From positions 1-64,000 of the forward strand of contig NZ_CTEN01000001.1 in NCBI RefSeq assembly GCF_001375655.1: a DNA stretch of 64,000 bases, written 5' to 3'. Below are positions 7,169-15,799 of this stretch, piece by piece. The position numbers and the translations under genes were made by a program. This DNA is from Streptococcus varani. Its GTDB lineage: Bacteria > Bacillota > Bacilli > Lactobacillales > Streptococcaceae. Under the pieces are notes generated by a model that saw only the letters and a program-made list of their open reading frames with translations, was not told the origin of the DNA and did not search any database. The stretch's first letter is position 1. The number at the start of each line of letters is the position of its first letter.

Positions 7169-8026
7169 ATGCAATTTACTATTCCTATTCCAGAAGCTCT
7201 GCCGACCATGACTGTCAAGGAGCTCTTAGAAGACTACTTCCTCATCCCTCGTAAAATCAGGCATTTCCTCCGCACCAAAAAACATGTTTTGGTCAACGGT
7301 GAAACCGTTCATTGGCAAGAAATCATTCAAGCTGGTGACATGATCTCTTTGACCTTTGACCAGGAAGATTATCCTGAAAAAAGCATCCCTTTAGGAGATG
7401 CCAATCTGGTTGAAGAGCTCTATCAGGATGAGCATTTTATCATCGTCAATAAGCCAGAAAGCATGAAGACCCACGGTAATGATCCAAGTGAAATCGCCTT
7501 GCTCAACCATGTCTCAGCCTATGTCGGACAAACCTGCTACGTGGTCCACAGGCTCGATATGGAAACGAGTGGTGCTATCCTCTTTGCTAAGAATCCTTTT
7601 GTCTTACCTATCCTAAACCGGCTCCTAGAAGATAAGAAAATCTCGCGTGAGTATCTGGCTCTCTGTCAAGGAAGTTTCCAAATGGAAAAACTGACCTTAC
7701 GTCATAAGATTGGGCGCGACCGCCATGACAGGCGAAAACGTGTGGTTGACTCTCGAAAAGGGCAATCAGCTGTTACTCATGTCAGAGTCCTTGAGAAGAT
7801 TGGCAAGAATAGTTTAGTAGCTTGCCAACTAGAAACCGGACGGACCCATCAAATTCGAGTCCACCTTGCCCACGAAAGTCATGCCATCATTGGCGACCCT
7901 CTATACAGTGACATAAGCGCCCCTCGTCTCATGCTCCATGCCAGAAGCCTCCAATTGACTCACCCCTTTACCTTGGAAAAAATCCATGTTATAGCAGACT
8001 CAAAATCCTTTGATCACTATTGCTAG
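7169..8026 (+). CDS. RluA-family pseudouridine synthase
   Basis: 285 aa from the ATG at 7169, directly after the reductase stop; an upstream in-frame start would overlap that gene by 100 bp. An S4-like N-terminal region (KIRHFLRTKKHVLVNGETV) precedes the catalytic motif HRLDMETSGAILFAK, in which the Asp is the pseudouridylation nucleophile, and ETGRTHQIRVHL. It modifies uridine in rRNA or tRNA; the exact target cannot be told from sequence alone. It is translationally coupled to the upstream reductase. Confidence 0.88.
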   Translation: MQFTIPIPEALPTMTVKELLEDYFLIPRKIRHFLRTKKHVLVNGETVHWQEIIQAGDMISLTFDQEDYPEKSIPLGDANLVEELYQDEHFIIVNKPESMKTHGNDPSEIALLNHVSAYVGQTCYVVHRLDMETSGAILFAKNPFVLPILNRLLEDKKISREYLALCQGSFQMEKLTLRHKIGRDRHDRRKRVVDSRKGQSAVTHVRVLEKIGKNSLVACQLETGRTHQIRVHLAHESHAIIGDPLYSDISAPRLMLHARSLQLTHPFTLEKIHVIADSKSFDHYC

Positions 8027-8109
8027 TTAAACCACATATAGTTCTAGAAAAGCGTAGATAGATGAGGCACAAATCTAGTGGTAGACAAGAAATTTTACAT
8101 AACATAGTT

Positions 8110-8126
8110 TTGACTTTCAAAGAGTA
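8110..8126. repeat. Fragment of a dispersed intergenic repeat
   Basis: TTGACTTTCAAAGAGTA is the near-complement of the 17-mer found at 46073-46089 and 63903-63919. It looks like one arm of a BOX/RUP-like streptococcal intergenic repeat. Confidence 0.4.
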
Positions 8127-8138
8127 GTATAAATAGAG

Positions 8139-8180
8139 AAAAAGGCCTAGAAGCAGTGTCAAAATCTTCTAAGCCTTTTT
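8139..8180. terminator. Terminator between convergent genes
   Basis: AAAAAGGCCTAGAAG (8139-8153) pairs with CTTCTAAGCCTTTTT (8166-8180), a 15-bp stem with one mismatch. It separates the rightward pseudouridine synthase gene from the leftward symporter gene. Confidence 0.75.
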
Positions 8181-8232
8181 CATTATTTAGTAAAATAAGT
8201 CAAGATGAGAAACAAATCTCCCATTCCTTAAC

Positions 8233-9477
8233 CTAAATGTTTACTTGTTCTTCTTTCTTTAACAAGCCTTTCTTCATCCAGTCCTTGCCTTCGACAATTC
8301 GAGCAATCATCATGGCCAAACCTGTATCACCGGTTACGTTAACTGCTGTTGCCGGAGCGTCTGTAATGGTTCCGATTAAGACCATGATTGGAATGGCTTC
8401 TGGAGGGAAACCAAAGGCAGAGATGATAAATATCTCAGCTACATAGCCACCCGCAGGAATACCACCCATAACAACTGAGGCAATAACAGATACCACAATA
8501 GCCATTAAGATATTACGAGGTGTGACAAAGTTGACATCAAAAACTGAACACAAGAAGGCGATTTTTATAATTTGAATAACGCAAGCACCATCTTTATGCA
8601 GGTTAGCTCCTAGAGGTATGACAAGGTCGGCAATTTCATCTGGTATTCCCAATTTCTTGGCATGCTCTAAGTTGATAGGTAGAGTAGCTGCTGAAGAACA
8701 AGTCCCAAGTGCGGTTAAAGTTGCTGGTACACAGGTTTTCCACCACAACTTCACACCATCCATTCCCGCAGCAAAATAAGCTTCCAGACTTTGAGAAACA
8801 ATGAAATACAGCACAATGACAACCATATAAAGTCCGATAGCTTTTGATAAAGGACCAACGACATTGCTTCCATTATTACCAATAAGAATCGCGAAATAGC
8901 AACCCAAGCCGATTGGAGCAATTTTCATAACAATACCAATCACTTTTACAATGACAGCTGTTAAATTCTCCATTAAATCGACGATTGTCTTTCCTTTTTC
9001 GCCCGCTTGAATAATTCCGATTGAGAAAATAACTGTAAAGACAATCAAGGCCATCAAATGGCTCTTAGACAAGAGAAGTGGGAAGTCTCCTACCGTAAAC
9101 ATGCCCAGTACATTGAGACTGCTATTAGCAGTGTCCACTTGCTCAGTAAGATTCAATGTCACACCTGCACCCGTATCAACGAGGATGGATGGAATCAACA
9201 TGAAAATACAGGAAATAACACCCGTTACAAGAGTCAAAACTAAGAAAATTCCCATAATTTTTGCCAGTTTTGATAAATCTGTCATTTTCGCAATAGCTGC
9301 AGATAAGGAACAGAAGATCAAAGGGACAACACAGCAATAGAGTAAGTTGAGGAATGTATCCGCTACTGGCTGTAAAATGGAAGCTCCAGGACCCCAGAAG
9401 AAACCAATCATACCACCAATGAACATGGAAGCTAGTAAAAGAATAGAGGATCTATAGGTACGAAATAACTCTTTCAT
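8233..9477 (-). CDS. Sodium:dicarboxylate/amino-acid symporter (DAACS family)
   Basis: 414 aa with about eight hydrophobic segments and the family signatures of Glt-type carriers: a serine-rich hairpin (TALGTCSSAATLP), LGANLHKDGACVI and DAPATAVNVTGD. It imports an anionic or neutral amino acid (glutamate, aspartate, serine or cystine type) with sodium or protons. It is the last gene of a three-gene operon with a C-S lyase-type enzyme and RidA, starting 2 bp after the lyase stop. That suggests a sulfur amino acid or beta-substituted substrate such as cystine; this is inference. Confidence 0.88.
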   Translation of the reverse strand: MKELFRTYRSSILLLASMFIGGMIGFFWGPGASILQPVADTFLNLLYCCVVPLIFCSLSAAIAKMTDLSKLAKIMGIFLVLTLVTGVISCIFMLIPSILVDTGAGVTLNLTEQVDTANSSLNVLGMFTVGDFPLLLSKSHLMALIVFTVIFSIGIIQAGEKGKTIVDLMENLTAVIVKVIGIVMKIAPIGLGCYFAILIGNNGSNVVGPLSKAIGLYMVVIVLYFIVSQSLEAYFAAGMDGVKLWWKTCVPATLTALGTCSSAATLPINLEHAKKLGIPDEIADLVIPLGANLHKDGACVIQIIKIAFLCSVFDVNFVTPRNILMAIVVSVIASVVMGGIPAGGYVAEIFIISAFGFPPEAIPIMVLIGTITDAPATAVNVTGDTGLAMMIARIVEGKDWMKKGLLKKEEQVNI

Positions 9478-9479
9478 TT

Positions 9480-10670
9480 TTAGTTCTCCTTTTTATGTGA
9501 GTCAATCGCTGTTTTCAGCTGCTCCATTGCTCTAACCACTGTTGAGCGAGGACATGCAATATTAAAACGTTCAAATTGTGCAGTCTCAGGACCAAATATT
9601 TTACCCGAATCCAACCACAATTTTGCCTCTTCGACCATAATATGTTCTAATTCTTCATCAGTAAAACCATAGCCAGAAAAATCAATCCAGATTAAATACG
9701 TTCCTTCAGGTTCGACAAAGGTTGCTTTAGGAAAGTTCTCTTTTACAAAATCACGGACATACTCCATGTTTCCTTGAAGATAAACCAAGAGTTCGTCCAC
9801 CCACTGAGCTCCCTTAGTGTAGCAAGCTTTTACAGCTACTTGCCCCATGAGGGCACCGTTTGAATAAGCGGACGCATCATTGGATACGCGATACTTCGCT
9901 CTTAGTTCTGCATTTGGAATAATGATATTTGCAGGCTGGAATCCAGCTACATTAAAGGTTTTTGATGGAGATAGGAAGAGTACCAGATTGTCATGATACT
10001 TTTCATCTAGATTCATCATACTTGTGAAGGTATTTCCAGGATAAATCAAATCACTATGAATTTCATCATCTAGCATAATGACACCGTGTTTTAAGCAAAT
10101 ATCTGCCAAGCGAATCAATTCTTCTCTAGTCCAGACACGGCCAATAGGGTTATGAGGATTGCATAGAATAAAGACTTTGACTTGATGGTCAATGATCTTT
10201 TGTTCAAAATCTGCGAAGTCAATAGTATAGCGGCCATTTTCATAATGCAGTTGGCTATTGATAAATTCTCGGCCATTGCACTCAATGACATTTCGAAATG
10301 GATAATAGACTGGTTGTTGAATGAGTACAGCATCTCCTGGCTCTGTATAAGCTGTGACAGCAGTTGCTAAACCATAAACAATTCCCGCACCAAGTGTCAC
10401 ATGTTCTGGATTGATAGTATAACCATTGCGGCTAGAGGCCCAATGATTTAAAGCATCCCAATATTCCTGATCCGGATCGGTATAGCCGAAGATTCCGTGG
10501 TCAATTCGCTTGTGAAACTCTTCAAGAATTTCATCTGGCAACTTGAAATCCATGTCCGCTACCCACATTGGCAGAAGGTCGGTACGTCCCATCCGTTCCA
10601 TCCCATAATCATACTTGATACAACTTGTACCGTAGCGACTAACTTCTTGATCAAAATTATATTTTCCCAT
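9480..10670 (-). CDS. MalY/PatB-type PLP C-S lyase/aminotransferase
   Basis: 396 aa, fold-type I PLP enzyme. The active lysine is in LSPSKTFNVAG, with YYPFRNVIE, CNPHNPIGRVW and MLDDEIHSD as cofactor-site landmarks. The PatB/MalY subgroup cleaves cystathionine or cysteine to pyruvate, ammonia and a thiol or sulfide; the enamine 2-aminoacrylate is released in the process. RidA, which removes such enamines, is encoded just upstream and an amino-acid symporter just downstream, so the operon likely imports and degrades a sulfur amino acid. Confidence 0.85.
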   Translation of the reverse strand: MGKYNFDQEVSRYGTSCIKYDYGMERMGRTDLLPMWVADMDFKLPDEILEEFHKRIDHGIFGYTDPDQEYWDALNHWASSRNGYTINPEHVTLGAGIVYGLATAVTAYTEPGDAVLIQQPVYYPFRNVIECNGREFINSQLHYENGRYTIDFADFEQKIIDHQVKVFILCNPHNPIGRVWTREELIRLADICLKHGVIMLDDEIHSDLIYPGNTFTSMMNLDEKYHDNLVLFLSPSKTFNVAGFQPANIIIPNAELRAKYRVSNDASAYSNGALMGQVAVKACYTKGAQWVDELLVYLQGNMEYVRDFVKENFPKATFVEPEGTYLIWIDFSGYGFTDEELEHIMVEEAKLWLDSGKIFGPETAQFERFNIACPRSTVVRAMEQLKTAIDSHKKEN

Positions 10671-10691
10671 TGTTCAATCTCCTTTTCTTTT

Positions 10692-11078
10692 TTATTTAAC
10701 CGCAATGGCTTCAATTTCCACACGTGCATTCTTTGGCAAGGCTGCAACTTGGAAGGCAGATCGCGCAGGATAAGGTTGACTAAAGAAATGACCGTAAACC
10801 TCGTTCATATCTGAAAAATCTGCTATATCAGCCAATAAGACCGTTGTTTTCACTACATTGCTCAAATCCATATCTGCTTCCTTCAAAATGGCTTGTAAAT
10901 TCTGAAGTGATTGTTGAGTTTGTAATTTGATATCTTGACCAGCAAATTCTCCTGTCAGGGGATCAATAGGCAATTGTCCAGATACATAGACTGTTTGAGA
11001 GGACTGCTGTGTGTCAATAGCAGTAGAATAGGGACCAATTGCTGCCGGAGCAGCTTCACTAACTAGTGTGCGATTCAT
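10692..11078 (-). CDS. ridA: RidA-family enamine/imine deaminase
   Basis: 128 aa, YjgF/YER057c/UK114 family. It has YVSGQLPIDPLTGEFAG, the QTQQSLQNLQAIL helix, and near the end ARSAFQVAALPKNARVEIEAIAVK, in which the Arg of the ARSAF segment is the family's catalytic/substrate arginine. It hydrolyses reactive 2-aminoacrylate-type enamines that arise in PLP enzymes. It is the first gene after the operon promoter, next to the PLP lyase that would make its substrate. Confidence 0.92.
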   Translation of the reverse strand: MNRTLVSEAAPAAIGPYSTAIDTQQSSQTVYVSGQLPIDPLTGEFAGQDIKLQTQQSLQNLQAILKEADMDLSNVVKTTVLLADIADFSDMNEVYGHFFSQPYPARSAFQVAALPKNARVEIEAIAVK

Positions 11079-11112
11079 AATCGCCCTCCTTTAAAATGTT
11101 TTGATATTTTTT

Positions 11113-11205
11113 TTATCTTTTGATAATTATTTTATCTACACGATAATCATACTACTTTTTTCCGAACTTGTAAACGCTTTTTTATCATATTGATAAAAAT
11201 TTTAT
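11113..11205 (-). promoter_or_regulatory. ridA operon promoter with cre site and GATAA inverted repeats
   Basis: On the minus strand: -35 TTTACA (11169-11174), 17-bp spacer, -10 TATGAT (11146-11151). TGTAAACGCTTTTT (11169-11182) matches 12 of 14 positions of the CcpA cre consensus and covers the -35. Inverted repeats TTATC-TTTT-GATAA (11113-11126) and TTATCA-TAT-TGATAA (11182-11196), with further GATAA/TTATC halves between and beside them, are candidate sites for the divergent YheO-type regulator. A rightward promoter TTGTTT-16-TATTAT (11215-11242) serves the regulator. Confidence 0.6.
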
Positions 11206-11284
11206 CTTATTTCTTTGTTTTTTTAAAAATTTGAGCTATTATATAACTAGAGAACCATTTGTAAATAGACAGAAAGGAGCAAAA

Positions 11285-11944
11285 ATGACCGATCAAGAAT
11301 TGCTCAATTTTTACATTCAACTCCTCCCTTTCCTAGGTCAGATACTGGGAAATCATACTGAAATCGTGATTCATGATGTTAGCCAGCCTGCGCATTCTCT
11401 CATTGCCATAGAAAACCCGATTTCCGGTCGAGCAATTGGCGCCCCATTGACAGATATGTTTCGACAGATGATTGCAGACAAAGAATATGAGGAGAAAGAC
11501 TTTGTCGCAAATTACAACGGTAGTTCCAAGCATACCAGCTTTCTATCCTCTACTTTTTTTATTAAAAACAAGGGTAAATTAATCGGTCTGCTTTGCGTTA
11601 ATAAAGATACCAGTAGTGTCAATGATTTTACTCTTTCTTTAAAAAACCTTTTACAGGGTTTTAACCTCTCTCTTCTCCAGAATAGTCAATACTCAGAAAC
11701 TTTTATCAGTAACTCTATGGAGGATGTCATAAAGGAACGCATTCAAAATACCATTGTCAAGAGCCAAACTCATCCTAAGAGAATGTCGTCAGAAGAGAAA
11801 GTCACGGTGATTAGACAACTTCAACAAGAAGGAGTGTTGACCATGAAAGGGGCTGTCAATGAAACTGCCAATCAATTGAATGTTTCCGTCCCCACCCTCT
11901 ATCGCTACATGAAACGAGCATCCAAAATTGATGAAGATGAATGA
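11285..11944 (+). CDS. YheO/DauR-type transcriptional regulator
   Basis: 219 aa from the ATG at 11285 (ribosome site AAAGGAG; an earlier in-frame start at 11231 has none). Residues about 5-115 match the YheO-like PAS-type sensor (GNHTEIVIHDVSQPAHSLIAI, then GLLCVNKDTSS). The C-terminal 60 residues are a winged HTH ending NQLNVSVPTLYRYMKRA. The best-known member, DauR of Pseudomonas, represses D-arginine catabolism and responds to the amino acid. It is divergent from the ridA-lyase-symporter operon and probably controls it. Confidence 0.85.
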   Translation: MTDQELLNFYIQLLPFLGQILGNHTEIVIHDVSQPAHSLIAIENPISGRAIGAPLTDMFRQMIADKEYEEKDFVANYNGSSKHTSFLSSTFFIKNKGKLIGLLCVNKDTSSVNDFTLSLKNLLQGFNLSLLQNSQYSETFISNSMEDVIKERIQNTIVKSQTHPKRMSSEEKVTVIRQLQQEGVLTMKGAVNETANQLNVSVPTLYRYMKRASKIDEDE

Positions 11945-12002
11945 TCAATATGCTATTTCTTGCTGAACTGTCCTAGCATTTAAAGGGCCAACCGATTAAT
12001 CT

Positions 12003-12048
12003 AAAAAATAGGACTAACAAACCCTTGCGCTTGTTAGTCCTATTTTTT
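12003..12048. terminator. Strong bidirectional terminator
   Basis: An 18-bp perfect stem (AAAAAATAGGACTAACAA / TTGTTAGTCCTATTTTTT) with a 10-nt loop separates the rightward regulator gene from the leftward purR. Confidence 0.9.
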
Positions 12049-12062
12049 ATGATTAATCCTCT

Positions 12063-12893
12063 TTACTTTACTTGCTCGTCATTATAAAACATATTTCCTA
12101 AAGCAACCTTTACTTTACCTTCTTTGACATCAATGTCTGTTACGGCTAGGAGAGATTTATAATTGGCTACACTACGAGCCCCCTTTTGGTTCTCTGCAAA
12201 GACTGCTACTCCAGCTAAGCTACTGTCAAACTCCGATAGCAGACTGATCATCCCGTTAATCGTACCACCATTTTTCAGGAAATCATCTACAATGAGGACA
12301 CGGCTCCCAGCAGGTAGACTGCGTTTAGACAGAAACATCTTTTCGATGCGGTCACTGGAACCAGAAACATAGTTGACCGAAACAGTTGAACCTTCTGTGA
12401 TTTTTAGGTCACGGCGAACGATGACAAAAGGTACGTTTAGAACATTGGCTACAGCATTGGCCAGAGGGACACCTTTCGTCGCTACTGTCATAACCGCATC
12501 AATATTTTCGTTTTTAAAAGCATTGGCGATAATGCGGCCCACATCTTTCAAAATATGGGGTGTGGATAGCAAATCAGATGAGTAAATGTAGCCACCTGGC
12601 AAAATACGGTTACTTTCCGCAATCTTAACCCGTAAATCTTCTGCAATGGCTAAGGATTCTTCCTCTGAGATAGACGGTGTAAAGACTACTCCCCCGCTGG
12701 CTCCCGTTACGGTCTCAATTTGACCAATGGAACTTTCTTCAAAGGCTTTTTTGATGATGGCAATATCTTCTGAAATAGAAGATTTAGCAGACTCGTACTT
12801 TTCAGCAAAAGTGTTCAGACTGGTCAATTCGTAAGGGTGATTAATGAGGTAATTTGAGATAACTACCATCCGCTCGCTTCTTCTAAGTTTCAT
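12063..12893 (-). CDS. purR: Purine operon repressor PurR
   Basis: 276 aa. A winged-helix N-terminal domain (residues about 1-72: RRSERMVVISNYLINHPYEL) is followed by a phosphoribosyltransferase-fold domain with the PRPP loop VLIVDDFLKNGGT. This is the Gram-positive PurR, unrelated to the LacI-type PurR of E. coli. It controls pur genes in response to PRPP. An extended -10 (TGGTATAAT) is centred near 12920. It ends the conserved tatD-to-purR gene order. Confidence 0.95.
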   Translation of the reverse strand: MKLRRSERMVVISNYLINHPYELTSLNTFAEKYESAKSSISEDIAIIKKAFEESSIGQIETVTGASGGVVFTPSISEEESLAIAEDLRVKIAESNRILPGGYIYSSDLLSTPHILKDVGRIIANAFKNENIDAVMTVATKGVPLANAVANVLNVPFVIVRRDLKITEGSTVSVNYVSGSSDRIEKMFLSKRSLPAGSRVLIVDDFLKNGGTINGMISLLSEFDSSLAGVAVFAENQKGARSVANYKSLLAVTDIDVKEGKVKVALGNMFYNDEQVK

Positions 12894-12937
12894 ACGCTAT
12901 TCCTTCTTCATTTTTTTCCATTATACCACAATCAACA

Positions 12938-12978
12938 GAAAAAACGAACCTTTTACATTTAAAAGCATCCGTTTTTTC
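12938..12978 (-). terminator. Terminator downstream of yhaM
   Basis: GAAAAAACG (12938-12946) and CGTTTTTTC (12970-12978) form a 9-bp stem just 3' of the yhaM stop, ending the rsgA-to-yhaM transcript before purR. Confidence 0.6.
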
Positions 12979-12983
12979 GTTTT

Positions 12984-13928
12984 TTATTTATCAATATTCG
13001 GTTTATAGAAAGATCGGTTATCCATGGCGAAGATGCGGTTGGTCATCTCACCCTCACCAACCTTATCCAGAGCAGAAATCATCATCATCATTTCTGCGTC
13101 AATATTGTCAATCATATGCAAGATCTCTGCTTCCATGATTTGCGGACGAACAGGGCTACCGTACTCTAGTTGACCGTGGTGGCTCAGGATGAGGTGGCGC
13201 AATACTGTCACGTCTTCCTTATCATCGTCAATTCCCAACTCCATCACAACCTTGGTGATTTCTTCATTGATGAGGGAAATATGACCGATGAGATTGCCAC
13301 GAACTGTATAGGAAGTATTGTCTGGACCTGTCAGTTCGATTACCTTTGCCAAATCATGGAGCATGATTCCTGCAAAGAGCAGACTCTTATTCAGTTGAGG
13401 ATAAATATCACCGATGGCATCAGCTAAGCGGACCATGGTAGCCGTGTGAAAGGATAGACCCGAATAGAAGGCATGGTGATTGGTTTTCGCAGCCGGATAA
13501 GAATAAAATTCCTTGTCATATTTGCTATAGAGAGCGCGGACAATCCGTTGCCAAGTGGCATTCTCAATCCGAAAAACAATCTGGCTCAAGTATTCTTTGG
13601 TATCCTTGACATCTACAGGTGGTTTTTCCTTAAAGTCAGCCGGATCTTTTGGTTCGTCAAAACGCGGTAAACGCAGACTGATTTGGTTGACTTGAGGTGT
13701 GTTATTGTAAACTTCTCGACGTCCTTGCATGTGGACAACAACACCCGCTTCAAAGTCCTTGATTTTTCCTGGTTGAGCATCCCAAAGCTTGCCTTCTATT
13801 TGGCCTGTATCATCTTGGAACACTAAGGCTAGATAATCTTTTCCAGCTCGGGTTTGACGAACTTCCGCCGACTTAATGAGGTAGAAGCCATCAAAGAGTT
13901 CATCCTGTTTCATTTGGTTAATTTTCAT
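12984..13928 (-). CDS. yhaM: 3'-5' exoribonuclease YhaM (Cbf1 family)
   Basis: 314 aa. An OB-fold nucleic-acid-binding domain (residues about 1-95) precedes an HD domain with HHAFYSGLSFHTATM and the HD pair in MLHDLAKVIEL. The enzyme is a manganese-dependent 3'-5' exonuclease acting on RNA and single-stranded DNA. Its start overlaps the last 11 bp of rmuC, so the two are translationally coupled. Confidence 0.93.
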   Translation of the reverse strand: MKINQMKQDELFDGFYLIKSAEVRQTRAGKDYLALVFQDDTGQIEGKLWDAQPGKIKDFEAGVVVHMQGRREVYNNTPQVNQISLRLPRFDEPKDPADFKEKPPVDVKDTKEYLSQIVFRIENATWQRIVRALYSKYDKEFYSYPAAKTNHHAFYSGLSFHTATMVRLADAIGDIYPQLNKSLLFAGIMLHDLAKVIELTGPDNTSYTVRGNLIGHISLINEEITKVVMELGIDDDKEDVTVLRHLILSHHGQLEYGSPVRPQIMEAEILHMIDNIDAEMMMMISALDKVGEGEMTNRIFAMDNRSFYKPNIDK

Positions 13929-15165
13929 CTACGTTTCTCTCTTCTTCTCTTACTTGTAAAAGGTTACGGGTTTGATCATCCTCGTAGAGTTCGATGGTTC
14001 GCAGGGTCCGCTCAATAGCAGAGGTTCTACGGGTCAAAAGCTCATCGAGATTGCTACTGGCATTGCTGAGGTGTTTTTGGGCTTTGACCAAAATGTCGCC
14101 AAATTTACCAAATTCTCCCTTGACATTGCCCAAGATCTTGCTGATATCATCTGCTGATTTTTGGATATTGAGGGTTTTGAAACCAACAGATAAGGAATTG
14201 AGCAGGGCAGACAGGGTAGTCGGTCCCGCTACCACAATCTGCTCATTGCGGCGGAGTCCATCAAAGAATTCTGGGTTGCGAACCACTTCCGAATAGAGTC
14301 CCTCTGTTGGCAAGAAAAGGATACCAAAGTTCGTGGTTTCAGGAGGATTGAGGTACTTGCCAGCAATATCTTTGGCAAAGCGCTTAATAGAGGCTAAGAG
14401 ACTCTTGCGATAAAAATCGATTTGTTCCTTGTCCCCCTCCTCGTAAGCTTCTTCCAGACGGTAATAATCAGCCAGTGGAAACTTGGAATCAATGGGCAGA
14501 TAGACATAGTCCTCGCCTGTCTGCCCTGGCATCTTGATAGCGTACTCCACTCGTTCGCTTGAACCGGATACCGTCACATATTCTCGTTCATACTGATTGG
14601 GTGTCAGGATGTCTTCGATAATCTGACCAAGTTGCAACTCTCCCATGATTCCACGGGTTTTGGTATTGGACAAAACTTTGTTGAGAGTACCGACATCGCG
14701 GGCCACATTTTGCATCTCACCTAGGCCACGATTGACCGATTCCAACTGTTTAGAGACTGTTTCAAAAGAAGCCTGAAGGCGGGTCTGCAAGGTTTTCTCC
14801 AATTTTTCCTCAACGGTCTGCCGCATTTCTTCTAGACGTTTTTCATTGGAAGCTTGTAGAGCCTGAAGGCGTTGGTCGGTTGCATCGCGATTTTGCAAGA
14901 GATTCTGAGTCATTTCCTGACGAATTTCTGTCAGGTGTTGGTAGAGTTCCCTACGCAGTTCTGTCAGTTCCTGATTGACAAGACCTTGTTGCATCAGGAG
15001 CTTGTGGCTGTTAGCCTCCAACTGATAGGTCAACTGGTCAGAAAGTTGATCTGCTGTTGCTTCCGCTTCTCGCGATAACTGTCGGCTCATATCCTGGTTT
15101 TTCATCCAAAGGACAGCCAAGCCGACCAGGACCAAAACCAGTAGGATAATGATGACGATGTCCAT
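13918..15165 (-). CDS. rmuC: DNA recombination protein RmuC
   Basis: 415 aa from the ATG at 15165 (ribosome site AGGAG; an upstream in-frame start would overlap thiN). An N-terminal membrane helix (MDIVIIILLVLVLVGLAVL) is followed by a long coiled coil (residues about 25-130) and the RmuC nuclease-like domain (RGIMGELQLGQIIEDIL, then YLPIDSKFPLADYYRL). It is thought to limit inversions at short repeats. It lies between thiN and yhaM in the streptococcal order. Confidence 0.93.
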   Translation of the reverse strand: MDIVIIILLVLVLVGLAVLWMKNQDMSRQLSREAEATADQLSDQLTYQLEANSHKLLMQQGLVNQELTELRRELYQHLTEIRQEMTQNLLQNRDATDQRLQALQASNEKRLEEMRQTVEEKLEKTLQTRLQASFETVSKQLESVNRGLGEMQNVARDVGTLNKVLSNTKTRGIMGELQLGQIIEDILTPNQYEREYVTVSGSSERVEYAIKMPGQTGEDYVYLPIDSKFPLADYYRLEEAYEEGDKEQIDFYRKSLLASIKRFAKDIAGKYLNPPETTNFGILFLPTEGLYSEVVRNPEFFDGLRRNEQIVVAGPTTLSALLNSLSVGFKTLNIQKSADDISKILGNVKGEFGKFGDILVKAQKHLSNASSNLDELLTRRTSAIERTLRTIELYEDDQTRNLLQVREEERNVDEN

Positions 15166-15166
15166 T

Positions 15167-15799
15167 CTAACTCCTATCCTTACTGTAAATGATGACGACA
15201 TAGCCAGTATCCAAATCAATCTGGATATCGCCTTCTAAAAATTCATTGCTAGAATAGCATTTCTTAAAAAAGAAATTTTCTTCCCCCAATGGGTATTTCG
15301 CATTTTGGATGGTCAAACGACTACCATCTGATGGCATAAAGGAAATATAGGTCATTCCCTCCTTAGGCGACAGATGATGCTGACCAGCTGGACGAAAAAG
15401 GATACGGTTGTCTGCACCCACCAATTCTATTTGTCCCATAAAAGGAGCAAGCTCCGGTTCACTGGCCAAAAAGAGATTAGAGAGCAGATGATCCATCCGG
15501 CCACCCAGAGCACCAAAAACCGTGGCTTGAGCCCTGGGATATTTTGCAAAAACTGTCTTGAGGGCCAATTCCAAATCCGTATCATTCTTTTCAGCAGGTG
15601 CCACTAAAACTTCTTTGGTAATTTTCTTGATTTGTTGAAAATCTGCTGGACTGACCGAATCAAAATCTCCAACTGCCAAGTCAAGTGGCAAGTCATTGTC
15701 AAGAATAAAAAGAGAACCTGCATCCACTCCGACAAAGACATCAAAGTCTGTCTCCAGTACATCCAGGTCTCCACCTGCAAAGAGGGCAATTCTAGTCAT
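15167..15799 (-). CDS. thiN: Thiamine pyrophosphokinase
   Basis: 210 aa. Catalytic-domain landmarks are GVDAGSLFILDNDLPLDLAVGDFDSV and the acidic EKNDTDLELAL, followed by GALGGRMDHLLSNLFL and a C-terminal beta-rich thiamine-binding part. It converts thiamine and ATP to thiamine diphosphate. Its start overlaps the end of rpe by 8 bp and its stop is 1 bp from rmuC. Confidence 0.93.
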   Translation of the reverse strand: MTRIALFAGGDLDVLETDFDVFVGVDAGSLFILDNDLPLDLAVGDFDSVSPADFQQIKKITKEVLVAPAEKNDTDLELALKTVFAKYPRAQATVFGALGGRMDHLLSNLFLASEPELAPFMGQIELVGADNRILFRPAGQHHLSPKEGMTYISFMPSDGSRLTIQNAKYPLGEENFFFKKCYSSNEFLEGDIQIDLDTGYVVIIYSKDRS

